Positions 44,924 to 58,823 are shown, counted from the stretch's first letter. The stretch is DNA of 64,000 bases from Comamonas sp. GB3 AK4-5 (GCF_041320665.1 NZ_CP166730.1:310001-374000), one strand, 5' to 3'. Notes: a model not told the origin generated them from the letters alone. Numbers and translations: made by a program.

Positions 44924-45682
44924 TCAGAGTCGGCCGCCGGAGACTTCGGTAAAGCTGGCGGTGGTGTAGCTGGATTCGGGGGACATCAGCCAGACAATAG
45001 CGGCTGCCACTTCTTCTGCGGTGCCGCCGCGTTGCATGGGCACCAGGTGTTGCAGTTCACGCACACGGTGGGGCAGGCCGCCGCTGGCGTGGATGTCGGT
45101 GTCGATCAGGCCGGGCCGCACGGCGTTGACGCGAATGCCCTCGCCAGCCACTTCCTTGGCCAGGCCGCGTGTCATCACATCCATGGCGCCCTTGGCTGCC
45201 GCGTAGTCCACATACTGGTTGGCGGCCCCCAGCAGGGCCGCCCCGCTGGAGACGTTGACAATGCTGCCGCCCGCGCCGCCGCGCAAGGTGCTCATGCGGC
45301 GCACGGCTTCGCGGGCGCAGTAAAAACTGCCCAGCACATTGATGCGGAACATGCGCTCCAGCCGTGCCGCGCTCATGTCCTCGACACGGCAGGGCTTGTC
45401 CACCACGCCGGCGTTGTTCACCAGGGCCGACAACGGCCGGCCCCAGTGGCGGTCCATGGCGGCAAACAAATCCAGCACCTGGGCCTCGTCACCCACATCG
45501 CCCTGTATGGCGATGGCTTCGCCGCCGGCGCTGGCGATTTCCTGCACCAAGGCATCGGCCGCGTCACGGCGCTGCTGGTAGTTCACGGCCACGGCCCAGC
45601 CACGGGCTGCGGCCAGGCGGGCGGTTGCGGCGCCAATGCCACGGCTGGCACCGGTGATGAGCGCAATGGGTGAAGCAGGCAT
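44924..45682 (-). CDS. Short-chain dehydrogenase/reductase
   Basis: 252 residues, cytoplasmic NAD(P)H-dependent oxidoreductase. Cofactor motif TGASRGIG (residues 10-17), structural NNAG (near 89), catalytic Ser in IVNVSSGAALLG (near 143) and the Tyr-x3-Lys in QYVDYAAAKGAMD (near 158) are complete. The sequence is close to YgfF-like SDR members. The substrate is unknown. It is followed 23 bases later by marC, so a two-gene transcript is likely. Confidence 0.93.
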   Translation of the reverse strand: MPASPIALITGASRGIGAATARLAAARGWAVAVNYQQRRDAADALVQEIASAGGEAIAIQGDVGDEAQVLDLFAAMDRHWGRPLSALVNNAGVVDKPCRVEDMSAARLERMFRINVLGSFYCAREAVRRMSTLRGGAGGSIVNVSSGAALLGAANQYVDYAAAKGAMDVMTRGLAKEVAGEGIRVNAVRPGLIDTDIHASGGLPHRVRELQHLVPMQRGGTAEEVAAAIVWLMSPESSYTTASFTEVSGGRL

Positions 45683-45900
45683 GGAGCCTCCGGTAAAAAG
45701 CGAACATGCATCAAGGCATGCAGCTTGGCATTAGACCGTGTTTGTGTGCCCTGGTGTCAGCCCGCACCAACACAGGTGCTTGGCATGCAGTCTGTCCCCA
45801 TGGCACAGTGCCTCCCTTTCGGTTGTTGCCCATGGCCCAAGGCTTTGGCCGTGGGTGCTGGCCCAGTATGTGGTCTGTTTTTTGCTGCCAAGGAAGTCCC

Positions 45901-46620
45901 ATGTCGCCTCTCGGTCCGTCCCAGCCCTTGATTTTGCAGACCGCGGATGGTCGATCTCTGCCGGCCTGGGCGGCCATGCCTGACGGCCCGCTGCGCGGAG
46001 CGGTGGTGGTGTTGCAGGAGATTTTTGGCGTCAACAGCCATATCCGTGCCGTGACCGAGCGTTTTGCGGCTCGGGGCTTTGCGGCGCTGGCGCCAGCGCT
46101 GTTCCACCAGTTCGACCCCACGGGCCCGCTGGGTGTGGAGCTGGGCTATACCGAGGCCGATGTGCAGGCGGGGCTGCGCCTCAAGGCCCAGGCCGAAGCC
46201 CTGCCGCCGCCCGGGGTGCAGCAGGATATTCACGCCGCAGTGGACTGGTTGGCGACCACCACGGGGCAAAAAGTGGGCGTGGTGGGCTTTTGCTGGGGCG
46301 GCTTGCTGGCCTGGCGGGCGGCCTGCCAGCTGCCCCAGCTGTCGGCCGCGGTCTGCTATTACGGCGGCGGCATGACCCGCCCCGAGGAGCGCAGCCGCAG
46401 CCCGCTGTGCCCGGTGATGGCGCATTTCGGCCGGCAGGATGCCCATATTCCACTGGACAGCGTGCAGGCCTTTGACCAGGTCCAGCCCCAGGCACAGGTG
46501 CTGGTGTACGACGCCGACCACGGCTTCAACTGCGGCCAGCGTGGCAGTTATGACGACGCCTCGGCCCTGGTGGCGCGCGACCGCACGCTGGCGTTTCTAG
46601 ATGCCCAGCTGGGCGGGTGA
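45901..46620 (+). CDS. Dienelactone hydrolase family protein
   Basis: 239 residues, alpha/beta hydrolase fold. The catalytic triad is Cys in VVGFCWGGLLAW (near residue 126), Asp in HFGRQDAHI (near 175) and His in YDADHGFNCG (near 206). Glu in VLQEIFGVNSHIR also matches carboxymethylenebutenolidase. In chlorocatechol degradation it opens dienelactone to maleylacetate, but many homologues have other substrates and no ortho-cleavage genes lie nearby. The start at 45901 has AAGGAAG seven bases upstream; the open frame begins earlier at 45706 but without supporting sequence. Confidence 0.9.
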   Translation: MSPLGPSQPLILQTADGRSLPAWAAMPDGPLRGAVVVLQEIFGVNSHIRAVTERFAARGFAALAPALFHQFDPTGPLGVELGYTEADVQAGLRLKAQAEALPPPGVQQDIHAAVDWLATTTGQKVGVVGFCWGGLLAWRAACQLPQLSAAVCYYGGGMTRPEERSRSPLCPVMAHFGRQDAHIPLDSVQAFDQVQPQAQVLVYDADHGFNCGQRGSYDDASALVARDRTLAFLDAQLGG

Positions 46621-46846
46621 GGGCGCAGCGCAGTCAAGCGGGCTCGGCTTTTGTTTTGATAGTTGCCAACGCGCTCTGCGCAAGTGATAGTGGCCAATTT
46701 CTCTCAATTCAGCAGGGCCTGCGCCCCCAGGAGAACGCAATGCCAGGCCCATGAGGATGTTGGTGATCCGGTAAGGCCTGCTTGTGTCCCCGCTAGAAAA
46801 CCGGCCAGCCCATGCAAGGGCACCGCGTAAGGGCTGCCAAGGCCCG

Positions 46847-46882
46847 CCTCACCCCAGCTCTCTCCCCGAAGGGGCGAGGGAG
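46847..46882 (-). repeat. Palindromic repeat family P, copy 4
   Basis: Inverted relative to copies 1 and 3: CCTCACCCCAGCTCTCTCCC then CGAAGGGGCGAGGGAG. Copy 5 follows 109 bp later. Confidence 0.7.
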
Positions 46883-46955
46883 TCAAACCGAAGGCGCAGC
46901 GTGCAAAACTGGCGCAGCCCATGCCAGGGCACCGCACAAGGGCTGCCAAGGCCCG

Positions 46956-46991
46956 CCTCACCTCGGCCCTCTCCCCGAAGGGACGAGGGAG
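46956..46991 (-). repeat. Palindromic repeat family P, copy 5
   Basis: Second unit of the tandem array: CCTCACCTCGGCCCTCTCCC then CGAAGGGACGAGGGAG. Confidence 0.7.
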
Positions 46992-47038
46992 TCAAACCGA
47001 AGGCGCAGCGCGCAAAACTGGCGCAGCCCAAGTCAGCA

Positions 47039-47117
47039 GACAGCGAGCAAGGGCCGCCCCGCAGCGAGGCTGTCGTCCCCCTGGGGGGAAGGCGCCGAAG
47101 GCGACTCAGGGGGGGGG
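47039..47117 (-). repeat. Intergenic repeat family R, copy 7
   Basis: CAGCGAGCAAGGGCCGCCCC through GTCGTCCCCC to GCGACTCAGGGGGGGG, ending four bases before the stop codon of corA on the minus strand. Confidence 0.8.
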
Positions 47118-47121
47118 AGCG

Positions 47122-48249
47122 CTACTTCAAACTATTCCGATCCAGGTAGCGCCGGCGCCAGAAGAACACCAGCAGGGTCACGGCAATCAGTGCCATGGAG
47201 CCCATGGCCCACCAGAAGCCATCGGCGGTGTGCACCCAGGGAATGAACTCGAAGTTCATGCCAAAGATGGCGGCAATCAAGTTCAGCGGCAGGAACACGG
47301 CGGTGAGCGTGGTCAGCGTGCGCATGATGTCGTTGGCGCGGTTGCTTTGGGTGGAGAAATGCATTTGCACGGCGGCTTCGGCACTTTGCTCCATGCGGCG
47401 CACATGGTGAATGACGCGCTCTATGTGCTCCAGCACGTCGCGTGAGCGCACGCGCAGCAGCTCATGCTCGCGCCGGGCGTGGGGGGTGTCGGCGTTGACC
47501 CAGCCATCCAGGGCCTCGATCCAGTCCTGCAGGGCGCCGCGCTGGTCTTCGCTGATTTCGTCCAGCTGGTGCAGGGCCAGGCGGGCCGTGAGCACGGCAC
47601 TCCAGTCGTGAAAGCGGGCGTTGGGCCGCAGCAGCGAGAGCTGCCAGTGGTCCAGCTGGCGTGTCATCACGCGGCGCAGTTCCAGATAGCCGTCCACCAT
47701 CTGGTTGAGCATGCGCAGCATCAGGTCGGCCGGGCTATGAGGCAGCTTGGCGGTGTTGCTGCGGCCTTCGGTTGTGCCGCGTGCGGTCTCCAGCCGTTGC
47801 TGGAACTGTTGCTGCATGGTGCATTCAGGGGGGTGCACGGTGAGCAGCAACTGGTCGTACACGGCAAAGCCTATGGGCTGGGTGCGTACGCGCTGCAGCA
47901 CGGGCACCGGCGGCGGGGCCGAGCCCTTTTTGCCGGCGGCGCGTATGGTGGCCGGCGTATCGCTGGCGCCGGATTCCACCAGGCGGTGGAACAGCATCAC
48001 GTCGTACTGCGAGGTGTAGTCGTAGGTGGAGGGGATGCTGGGGTTCAGCAGGTCGGCCACATGCAGGTCCAGCAGCGGCGCGCCGCAGACGCTGGTGAGC
48101 ATGGCCTGCAGCGCGGGCAGCTGGGCTTCGAACTCGGCCCGGGTGCAGGCCAGCCACCAGAAGCTGCCGGCCTCGGGTGCTTCGCTGGGCAGGCTGCCGT
48201 TCAGGATGGTGACGCTATGGGCCGTGGGGTGGATGCGCAGCAGTTGCAT
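47122..48249 (-). CDS. corA: CorA-family magnesium/divalent cation transporter
   Basis: 375 residues. A large cytoplasmic funnel (residues 1 to about 310) is followed by two C-terminal membrane helices (about 312-332 and 344-364). The pore signature GMN is present in IFGMNFEFIP between them, here followed by Phe-Glu. It should form a homopentamer that takes up Mg2+ (or Co2+). Some CorA-like proteins of this length (ZntB) export zinc instead, so the ion is not certain. The last bases abut repeat family R. Confidence 0.9.
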   Translation of the reverse strand: MQLLRIHPTAHSVTILNGSLPSEAPEAGSFWWLACTRAEFEAQLPALQAMLTSVCGAPLLDLHVADLLNPSIPSTYDYTSQYDVMLFHRLVESGASDTPATIRAAGKKGSAPPPVPVLQRVRTQPIGFAVYDQLLLTVHPPECTMQQQFQQRLETARGTTEGRSNTAKLPHSPADLMLRMLNQMVDGYLELRRVMTRQLDHWQLSLLRPNARFHDWSAVLTARLALHQLDEISEDQRGALQDWIEALDGWVNADTPHARREHELLRVRSRDVLEHIERVIHHVRRMEQSAEAAVQMHFSTQSNRANDIMRTLTTLTAVFLPLNLIAAIFGMNFEFIPWVHTADGFWWAMGSMALIAVTLLVFFWRRRYLDRNSLK

Positions 48250-48354
48250 GCGTTCAGGCGGGCGGTGAAGAGTTCAACATGCCGCAAAGGCAAAGAAGGC
48301 GCACTCGGGATGCTATTGCATGCATAGCGTCCAGAGCGCGGTGGCGGCGAGGCC

Positions 48355-49611
<1,257 letters not shown>

Positions 49612-49629
49612 GCCTCGTACACTGAGCCC

Positions 49630-50049
49630 ATGTTGTGGGTTAAAGCATTTCACATTGTCTTTGTGGCCAGTTGGTTCGCCGGCCTTTTTTATCTGCCGCG
49701 CATCTTCGTCAATCTGGCCATGGTGTCCCCGGGCTCCGTGGCCGAGCGCGAGCGCCTGCTGTTGATGGCGCGCAAGCTGCTGCGCTTCACCACCTTGCTG
49801 GCGGTGCCAGCCCTGGGTCTGGGCCTGTGGCTGTGGCTGGGCTGGTGGCGTGGCGCCGGAGGCTGGTTGCATGCCAAGTTGCTGGTGGTGGCCTTGGTGG
49901 TGGTCTACCACCTGGTGTGTGCCCGGTTGCTGCGCCAGTTGGCGCAGGACGCCTGCACCCACAGCCATCGCTGGTTCCGCTGGTTCAATGAAATTCCCGT
50001 GCTGCTGCTGGTGCTGGCCGTGGTGCTGGTAGTGGTCAAACCTTGGTAA
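49630..50049 (+). CDS. hemJ: HemJ-like protoporphyrinogen oxidase (CopD/UPF0093 family)
   Basis: 139 residues with four helices. The N terminus MLWVKAFHIVFVASWFAGLF carries the conserved His (residue 8) and Trp-Phe-Ala-Gly of the HemJ family, an inner-membrane enzyme that oxidises protoporphyrinogen IX in haem synthesis. Conserved KLLVVALVVVYHLV (near residue 86) and the C-terminal VKPW fit. Its position back-to-back with hemB supports the haem role. The start at 49630 was chosen for conservation; the frame is open to 49585 through the terminator. Confidence 0.85.
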   Translation: MLWVKAFHIVFVASWFAGLFYLPRIFVNLAMVSPGSVAERERLLLMARKLLRFTTLLAVPALGLGLWLWLGWWRGAGGWLHAKLLVVALVVVYHLVCARLLRQLAQDACTHSHRWFRWFNEIPVLLLVLAVVLVVVKPW

Positions 50050-50098
50050 ACCCGGCGCGCCGCTGGCGCCCGGAGGAAGAAAAGGGGAGTCGCCTTCC

Positions 50099-51214
50099 AT
50101 GCAGGCACGCAGTTCCGCCTGGCCGCTGTCCGCGATCTACACCGCACTGATCGTCTTTGCCAGCCTGTTTCCGTTTGATGGCTGGCGGGGGCAGGGCGTG
50201 GATCCCCTGGTGTTTCTGACGGCGCGTATTCCGCCGCCGTACTGGACCTGGTTCGACGTCAACATCAATATTGCCGGCTATGTGCCGCTGGGTTTCCTGC
50301 TGGCCCTGGGCATGTTGCGCGATGGCCGCCGTGCCCGCTGGGCCGTGCCGCTGGCGGCGTTGCTGGGCGCGCTGCTGTCGCTGTGCATGGAGTTTTTGCA
50401 GATCTACCTGCCGCAGCGTGTGCCCTCCAATCTGGACCTGTCGCTGAATGCAGCCGGCGCTCTGTTGGGTGCCACGTTGGCCGGGCTGCTGGAGCGCCTG
50501 GGGGTGCTCCAGCGCTGGGCCCATTTCCGGGAGCGCTGGCTGCTGCCAGGCTCGGGCGGTGCCGTGGCCTTGCTGGCGCTGTGGCCGCCGGCCCTGCTCT
50601 TTCCGTTGGCGCTACCCTTTGGCCTGGGCCAGGTGCTGGAACGCCTGGATTTGTGGCTGGGTGAGCAACTGGATGGCACGCCTTTTATGCGCTGGCTGCC
50701 GCTGTGGGACGCGCCCGCACTGCCGCTGAGCCCGGGCGCCGAGCTGCTGTGTGTGTTGTTTGGGCTGTTGGTGCCTTGCCTGCTGGGCTACTGCGTCATC
50801 ACCCATCGTGTGCGGCGTGGGGTCTTTGCCACGGTTGCGGTGCTGATCGGCGTGGGGGTGACGGCCTTGTCGGCGGCGCTCACCTACGGCCCTGTCCATG
50901 CCTGGGAATGGTTGCAGCCACCGGTGCGCGCTGCCATCTGGGGCGGAGGGTTGCTGGCGCTGGCGCTGGTGTTTGTGCCCCGGCGCATATGTGGTGTGCT
51001 GCTGCTGGTGGCGCTGACGCTGCATCTGAGCTGGCTGAACTTTGCCCCCACCGATGCCTATTTCGACCAGACGCTGCAGCTGTGGGAGCAGGGGCGCTTT
51101 CTGCGCTTTTACGGCCTGGCCCAGTGGTTGGGCTGGCTGTGGCCGTACGCCACCCTCGCCTATGTGGGCTGGTATGTGGCACAGCGCAGCCCCGCTTCTA
51201 GAATGGCGACATGA
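50099..51214 (+). CDS. VanZ-family membrane protein
   Basis: 371 residues with about nine helices. The VanZ domain covers the first 140 residues (YTALIVFASLFPFDGWRG, then DVNINIAGYVPLGFLLALGM and SLCMEFLQIYLPQRVPSNLD with its conserved Glu and Asn-Leu-Asp). The second half is a different hydrophobic region. VanZ was first linked to low-level teicoplanin resistance, but most members have unknown function. It overlaps the next gene by four bases. Confidence 0.85.
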   Translation: MQARSSAWPLSAIYTALIVFASLFPFDGWRGQGVDPLVFLTARIPPPYWTWFDVNINIAGYVPLGFLLALGMLRDGRRARWAVPLAALLGALLSLCMEFLQIYLPQRVPSNLDLSLNAAGALLGATLAGLLERLGVLQRWAHFRERWLLPGSGGAVALLALWPPALLFPLALPFGLGQVLERLDLWLGEQLDGTPFMRWLPLWDAPALPLSPGAELLCVLFGLLVPCLLGYCVITHRVRRGVFATVAVLIGVGVTALSAALTYGPVHAWEWLQPPVRAAIWGGGLLALALVFVPRRICGVLLLVALTLHLSWLNFAPTDAYFDQTLQLWEQGRFLRFYGLAQWLGWLWPYATLAYVGWYVAQRSPASRMAT

Positions 51215-51570
51215 GCGACCACTCCAGCGCGCCTGCGGCGCAGCCGGGCTACTACGCCCGCCATATCTTCTTCTGTCTGAATGAGCGCCCCAATGGCGAG
51301 GACTGCTGCGCCCTGCATGGCGCCAAGGCAGGGTTCGATCACTGCAAGCAGCGCGTCAAGCAAGAGGGCCTGGCCGGCAAAGGCCAGGTGCGCGTGAACA
51401 AGGCCGGTTGCCTGGATCGCTGCGCTGCCGGCCCCGTGGCCGTGGTCTACCCCGAAGGCACCTGGTACACCTTTGTGGATGAGGCGGACATCGATGAAAT
51501 CGTCGACTCCCACCTGAAGAATGGCAAGGTGGTGGAACGCCTGCTGGTGCCGCCGGAACTTGGGCGCTGA
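51211..51570 (+). CDS. Thioredoxin-like [2Fe-2S] ferredoxin
   Basis: 119 residues. Cysteines suited to a [2Fe-2S] cluster are in IFFCLNERPNGEDCC (residues 19-33) and NKAGCLDRCAAGPV (63-76), the pattern of thioredoxin-fold ferredoxins. It probably carries electrons in the cytoplasm, with an unknown partner. The start ATG overlaps the VanZ stop (ATGA), and the alpha/beta hydrolase follows 83 bases later. Confidence 0.88.
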   Translation: MSDHSSAPAAQPGYYARHIFFCLNERPNGEDCCALHGAKAGFDHCKQRVKQEGLAGKGQVRVNKAGCLDRCAAGPVAVVYPEGTWYTFVDEADIDEIVDSHLKNGKVVERLLVPPELGR

Positions 51571-51653
51571 AATGCGCTCACACCTTTATTGGCCTCAAAG
51601 CCCTGCTGAGCACGCTGTGATTGCGTGAGCAGCTCCTGATAAAAGAGCAGTAC

Positions 51654-52298
51654 GTGAACGTGCAGACTGAAAAATTCACCTTGACCGGCGCTGCAGGCGC
51701 CATCGAGGCCCTGCGTGACCAGCCCGGCCCGGAGAGTGGCCTGCATGCCCCCCGTGGCGTGGCCGTCATCACCCATCCGCATCCGCTGTTTGGCGGCACC
51801 ATGGACAACAAGGTGGTACAGACCCTGGCGCGTGCCTTTGTGCAATGCGGCTGGACCACGGTGCGCTTCAACTTTCGCGGTGTAGGCGCCAGCGCCGGCA
51901 CCCACGATGCAGGCCGGGGTGAGCTGGATGATCTGCTGGCCGTGGTGCGCCAGGTGGCGCCCGAGGGGCCGATTGCCCTGGCCGGTTTTTCGTTTGGCGC
52001 CTTTGTGGCCAGCCATGCCCTGGCCACGCTGTGGCATGAGGGCCGGGTGGAGCAGGCCGTGCTGGTGGGCACGGCAGCCAGCCGTTTTCAGGTGGCGCCG
52101 GTGCCGGCCGAGGCGCATGAGCGCACCTTGGTGGTCCATGGCGAGCAGGACGACACCGTGCCCCTGGCCGCGGTGCTGGACTGGGCGCGCCCGCAGATAC
52201 TCCCTGTAACCGTTGTACCCGGAGGGGGACATTTCTTCCACGGACAATTGCCTTTGCTCAAAGGCTTGGTCGCCCGCCACCTTCGCGCCGCAGCCTAA
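51654..52298 (+). CDS. Alpha/beta hydrolase
   Basis: 214 residues from a GTG start at 51654 (VNVQTEKFTLTGAAGAIEAL); the longer frame begins with a TTG inside an intergenic hairpin repeat. It has HPHPLFGGTMDNKVVQTLAR (oxyanion region), nucleophile Ser in LAGFSFGAFVAS (near residue 107), Asp in VHGEQDDTVPL (near 165) and His in VPGGGHFFHG (near 194). Belongs to the YfbB/CocE-like small hydrolases of unknown substrate. Confidence 0.8.
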   Translation: MNVQTEKFTLTGAAGAIEALRDQPGPESGLHAPRGVAVITHPHPLFGGTMDNKVVQTLARAFVQCGWTTVRFNFRGVGASAGTHDAGRGELDDLLAVVRQVAPEGPIALAGFSFGAFVASHALATLWHEGRVEQAVLVGTAASRFQVAPVPAEAHERTLVVHGEQDDTVPLAAVLDWARPQILPVTVVPGGGHFFHGQLPLLKGLVARHLRAAA

Positions 52299-52366
52299 TG
52301 GTGTGGGCGGCACAGGCCATCCCGATCTCTCTTTTTGTCTTTCTTTAGTCTGAGCATTCTGTTCCC

Positions 52367-53536
52367 ATGAAAATTGTGAAAAAGCACCTGCAAGCCCTGG
52401 TTCTGAGTGCGGCCCTGGTGCCGGTATGGGGGCTGGCGCAGATCGCCCAACCCCAGCCGCCCGAAATCGCGGCCCGCAACTACCTGCTGATTGATGTCAC
52501 GGCCAACCAGATCTTGGCCTCCAAAGAGCCCGATGTGGCCATCGAGCAAGCCTCGCTGACCAAGCTGATGACGGGCTACCTGGTGTTCGATGCGCTGCGC
52601 ACCAAGAAGATCACGCTGGATCAAAAGCTGCCGGTGAGCGAGCAAGCCTGGAAGATGCCTGGCTCGCGCATGTTCATCGACCCCAAGATGCAGGTGTCGG
52701 TAGACGATTTGCTGCACGGCATGATCGTGCAGTCCGGCAACGACGCCACCATGGCCCTGGCCGAAGGTGTGGGCGGCTCCAAGGAAAACTTTGTGCGCTT
52801 GATGAACGAGCAGGCCAAGGCCCTCGGCATGAAGAGCACCAGCTACAAAAACCCCGAAGGCCTGACCGAGCCCGGTCACCTGACCACGGCGCGTGACCTG
52901 TCCATTCTGTCCACGCGCCTGATGCATGACTTCCCCCAGTACATGCACTACTACTCGACCAAGCAGTACCGCTACCCGGGCACGCCAGCCTCCAACAGCA
53001 ACAACCGCAATACCTTGCTGTTCCGCGATCCCACGGTGGATGGCCTGAAGACCGGCCACACCAATGCCGCCGGCTATTGCCTGGTGGCCACGGCCAAGCG
53101 CGACATGCCCAATGTGGGCAGCCGCCGCTTGCTGTCCATCGTGCTGGGCACGGCCAGCGAGAACGCCCGCGCCGGTGAAAGCCAGAAGCTGCTGAACTGG
53201 GGCTATACCGCCTTTGACGGCGTGAAGCTGTTCGACGCGGGCCAGCCCGTGGAAGAGGCTCGCCTGTGGAAGGGTGCCAAGGACACGCTCAAGATCGGCC
53301 AGGAAAACCCCATTGTGGTGACTGTGCCGGCGGGCAGTGCCGGCAAGCTCACCACCCAGGTGGTGCGCAAGGATCCGCTGATTGCCCCCATCACCAAGGG
53401 CCAGACCGTGGGCTCGCTGAAGGTGCTGCTGGGTGCCGACACCGTGGCCGAGGTGCCTGTGGTGGCGCTGGAAGAGGTGCCGGAAGCCGGCTTCTTCCGC
53501 CGCCTGTGGGACACGATCCGCCTCTGGATCATGTAA
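52367..53536 (+). CDS. dacA: D-alanyl-D-alanine carboxypeptidase (PBP5/6-type)
   Basis: 389 residues. It trims the terminal D-Ala from peptidoglycan stem peptides. Signal peptide (about 23 residues) for export, catalytic SxxK in ASLTKLMTGYLVF (Ser near residue 63), SGN in IVQSGNDATMALAEG (near 123) and KTG in VDGLKTGHTNAAGYC (near 227). The C-terminal beta domain (about 285-375) ends in an amphipathic helix (RRLWDTIRLWIM) that anchors it to the inner membrane. DacC is an equally good name. It is followed by a terminator. Confidence 0.93.
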   Translation: MKIVKKHLQALVLSAALVPVWGLAQIAQPQPPEIAARNYLLIDVTANQILASKEPDVAIEQASLTKLMTGYLVFDALRTKKITLDQKLPVSEQAWKMPGSRMFIDPKMQVSVDDLLHGMIVQSGNDATMALAEGVGGSKENFVRLMNEQAKALGMKSTSYKNPEGLTEPGHLTTARDLSILSTRLMHDFPQYMHYYSTKQYRYPGTPASNSNNRNTLLFRDPTVDGLKTGHTNAAGYCLVATAKRDMPNVGSRRLLSIVLGTASENARAGESQKLLNWGYTAFDGVKLFDAGQPVEEARLWKGAKDTLKIGQENPIVVTVPAGSAGKLTTQVVRKDPLIAPITKGQTVGSLKVLLGADTVAEVPVVALEEVPEAGFFRRLWDTIRLWIM

Positions 53537-53645
53537 GAGGGCCGAGAGAGCGTGCGTGCGCTCTCTCGGCTCGCTGCGCTTGCAAGTCCTTGATTTCGCA
53601 GCCCTGCCAACAGGCAGTGACTGCAAGGGCTAATACCGCAGCACT

Positions 53646-53684
53646 TGCCCGCACCAGACCGAGCTGGTACAGTTGCGGGCTTTT
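53646..53684 (+). terminator. Intrinsic terminator after dacA
   Basis: Stem GCCCGCA/TGCGGGC with an inner CCAG/CTGG pairing, then TTTT. It separates dacA from the str operon; the str promoter must lie near or within 53685-53750. Confidence 0.75.
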
Positions 53685-53752
53685 CGGAATTTCCGAAGGG
53701 TTTCACGTTTTCGCTTTTCAAGAAGCAAATTCACGTTTAGGGACGTTTATTA

Positions 53753-54130
53753 ATGCCAACCATTAACCAACTCGTGCGCCAGGGCCGCACGGTCGAAGTT
53801 GTCAAATCCAAGAGCCCTGCTATGGAAAACTGCCCCCAACGCCGTGGCGTGTGCACCCGTGTGTACACCACCACGCCTAAGAAGCCTAACTCGGCTTTGC
53901 GTAAGGTGGCCAAGGTGCGTCTGACCAACGGTTTCGAAGTGATTTCGTACATCGGTGGTGAAGGCCACAACCTGCAAGAGCACAGCGTGGTGCTGGTGCG
54001 CGGCGGTCGTGTCAAGGACTTGCCCGGTGTGCGTTACCACATCGTTCGCGGTTCGCTGGACCTGCAGGGCGTGAAGGATCGCAAGCAATCGCGTTCCAAG
54101 TACGGTGCCAAGAAGCCTAAGGCCAAGTAA
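53753..54130 (+). CDS. rpsL: Ribosomal protein S12
   Basis: 125 residues. It sits in the decoding centre of the small subunit. [20 protein letters not shown] and [20 protein letters not shown] are diagnostic; Lys in PKKPNS (residue 43 by E. coli numbering) is the wild-type streptomycin-sensitive residue. It is the first gene of the str operon. Confidence 0.99.
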   Translation: MPTINQLVRQGRTVEVVKSKSPAMENCPQRRGVCTRVYTTTPKKPNSALRKVAKVRLTNGFEVISYIGGEGHNLQEHSVVLVRGGRVKDLPGVRYHIVRGSLDLQGVKDRKQSRSKYGAKKPKAK

Positions 54131-54314
54131 GAACGCAGTTCTGAAGTCCTGGTTTTTCGAACCAACAAGTAGGTGCTGTGTCCCGCGTGGCGCGAGATCA
54201 CAGCGTAGTGACCCAAAGCGCAAATGTTTTGTGTGGGTCGAGTAAGTGGGAGTCCAGTTTTGGCTCTCGCGGTGTCTGAAAAGATGCCAACTGAAGCAAA
54301 GATAGAGGTAAAAA

Positions 54315-54788
54315 ATGCCACGTCGTCGCGAAGTCCCCAAACGTGAAATTCTGCCGGATCCCAAGTTCGGCAATGTCGAGCTGTCCAAGTTCATGAACGT
54401 GATCATGGAAGGCGGCAAGAAGGCTGTTGCAGAGCGCATCATCTACGGTGCCCTGGAGCTGATCGCCAAGAAGTCGCCCGAGAAGGACGCTCTGGAAGTG
54501 TTCACCACCGCCATCAACAACGTGAAGCCCATGGTGGAAGTGAAGTCCCGCCGCGTGGGTGGCGCCAACTACCAGGTGCCCGTGGAAGTGCGTCCTGTCC
54601 GTCGTCTGGCTCTGTCCATGCGCTGGATCAAGGAAGCCGCCCGCAAGCGTGGTGAGAAGTCCATGGCCCAGCGCCTGGCCAACGAACTGATGGAAGCCAC
54701 TGAAGGCCGTGGCGGCGCTATGAAGCGTCGTGACGAAGTCCATCGCATGGCCGAAGCCAACAAGGCTTTCAGCCACTTCCGCTTCTAA
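54315..54788 (+). CDS. rpsG: Ribosomal protein S7
   Basis: 157 residues. It binds the 3' domain of 16S rRNA and is a primary assembly protein. [20 protein letters not shown] is the typical start. The 184-bp gap after rpsL has no gene and may hold the feedback site for S7, which regulates this operon in E. coli; no structure is claimed. Confidence 0.99.
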   Translation: MPRRREVPKREILPDPKFGNVELSKFMNVIMEGGKKAVAERIIYGALELIAKKSPEKDALEVFTTAINNVKPMVEVKSRRVGGANYQVPVEVRPVRRLALSMRWIKEAARKRGEKSMAQRLANELMEATEGRGGAMKRRDEVHRMAEANKAFSHFRF

Positions 54789-54934
54789 TCGGAATATCGC
54801 TCTCGCGAACGGGGCCGCACGCAAAACATTGCTGCGGCCTTGTCTCGATTTAGAGCGTCCCCATATTGAACTGTCCATTCGGCGCACAAGGTCGGGTGAG
54901 GCAGATCTCCCATACGATCAATCAAGGATCCATC

Positions 54935-57043
<2,109 letters not shown>

Positions 57044-57075
57044 GCTGCATCGTATAATCGAGAGCTTTTGAATCG

Positions 57076-57110
57076 AATCGCGGCCCTCTTTTTGGGGTGC
57101 CGCGATTTTT
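57076..57110 (+). terminator. Intrinsic terminator between fusA and tuf
   Basis: Nine-bp stem AATCGCGGC/GCCGCGATT with a T run, leaving tuf to rely on read-through or its own promoter in 57111-57218. Confidence 0.8.
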
Positions 57111-57218
57111 GCCGGTCTGCGATCTCATGCCGCCCTGTCACCTGTGCGGGGCGACCAAGCAATGGGATGCAGACCTTAAACATCACACAGGTTTGCTCTT
57201 TTCTCTGGAGAATTTGCA

Positions 57219-58409
<1,191 letters not shown>

Positions 58410-58433
58410 TTCTTAGAAAACTAGGAATTAACA

Positions 58434-58745
58434 ATGTCCAAGCAAAAAATCCGCATCCGCCTGAAGGCGTTCGACTACAAGCTGATCGACCAGTCGGCAG
58501 CTGAAATCGTTGATACCGCCAAGCGCACTGGCGCCATCGTCAAGGGTCCCGTGCCCCTGCCGACCCGCATGAAGCGTTTTGACATTCTGCGTTCGCCTCA
58601 CGTCAACAAGACCAGCCGCGACCAGCTCGAAATTCGCACCCACCAGCGCCTGATGGACATCGTGGACCCCACAGACAAGACTGTGGACGCCCTGATGAAG
58701 TTGGACCTGCCGGCCGGCGTGGACGTCGAAATCAAACTGCAATAA
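58434..58745 (+). CDS. rpsJ: Ribosomal protein S10
   Basis: 103 residues, typical length; also part of transcription antitermination complexes (NusE). [20 protein letters not shown] is diagnostic. It follows tuf by 24 bases and is separated from rplC by 203 bases containing two hairpins. Confidence 0.99.
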   Translation: MSKQKIRIRLKAFDYKLIDQSAAEIVDTAKRTGAIVKGPVPLPTRMKRFDILRSPHVNKTSRDQLEIRTHQRLMDIVDPTDKTVDALMKLDLPAGVDVEIKLQ

Positions 58746-58753
58746 GAGCAGAA

Positions 58754-58823
58754 GTGAGGTGTTAAAGCCTCACCTGATTCTTCCTTTTAACGCGAACTTG
58801 CCTGAAAAGGCAGTTCGCGTTAA
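58754..58823 (+). promoter_or_regulatory. Two hairpins between rpsJ and rplC (possible S10 leader or attenuator)
   Basis: Stem GTGAGG/CCTCAC (58754-58773) followed by T/C-rich sequence, then a long stem from TTAACGCGAAC (58787) to GTTCGCGTTAA (58823) with one bulge. The second is nearly perfect over 15 pairs. They may end or slow transcription between tuf-rpsJ and the rplC group, or be a ribosomal-protein feedback site. Confidence 0.5.

Larger units (their letters stand above)
46812..47029 (+). repeat. Tandem 109-bp direct repeat, two units
   Basis: Units 46812-46920 and 46921-47029 are nearly identical, each containing GTCAAACCGAAGGCGCAGCG and a palindromic family P core. A partial third unit begins upstream near 46798. 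It fills the middle of the 501-bp gap between the hydrolase and corA. 46621-46800 shows no feature. Confidence 0.85.
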
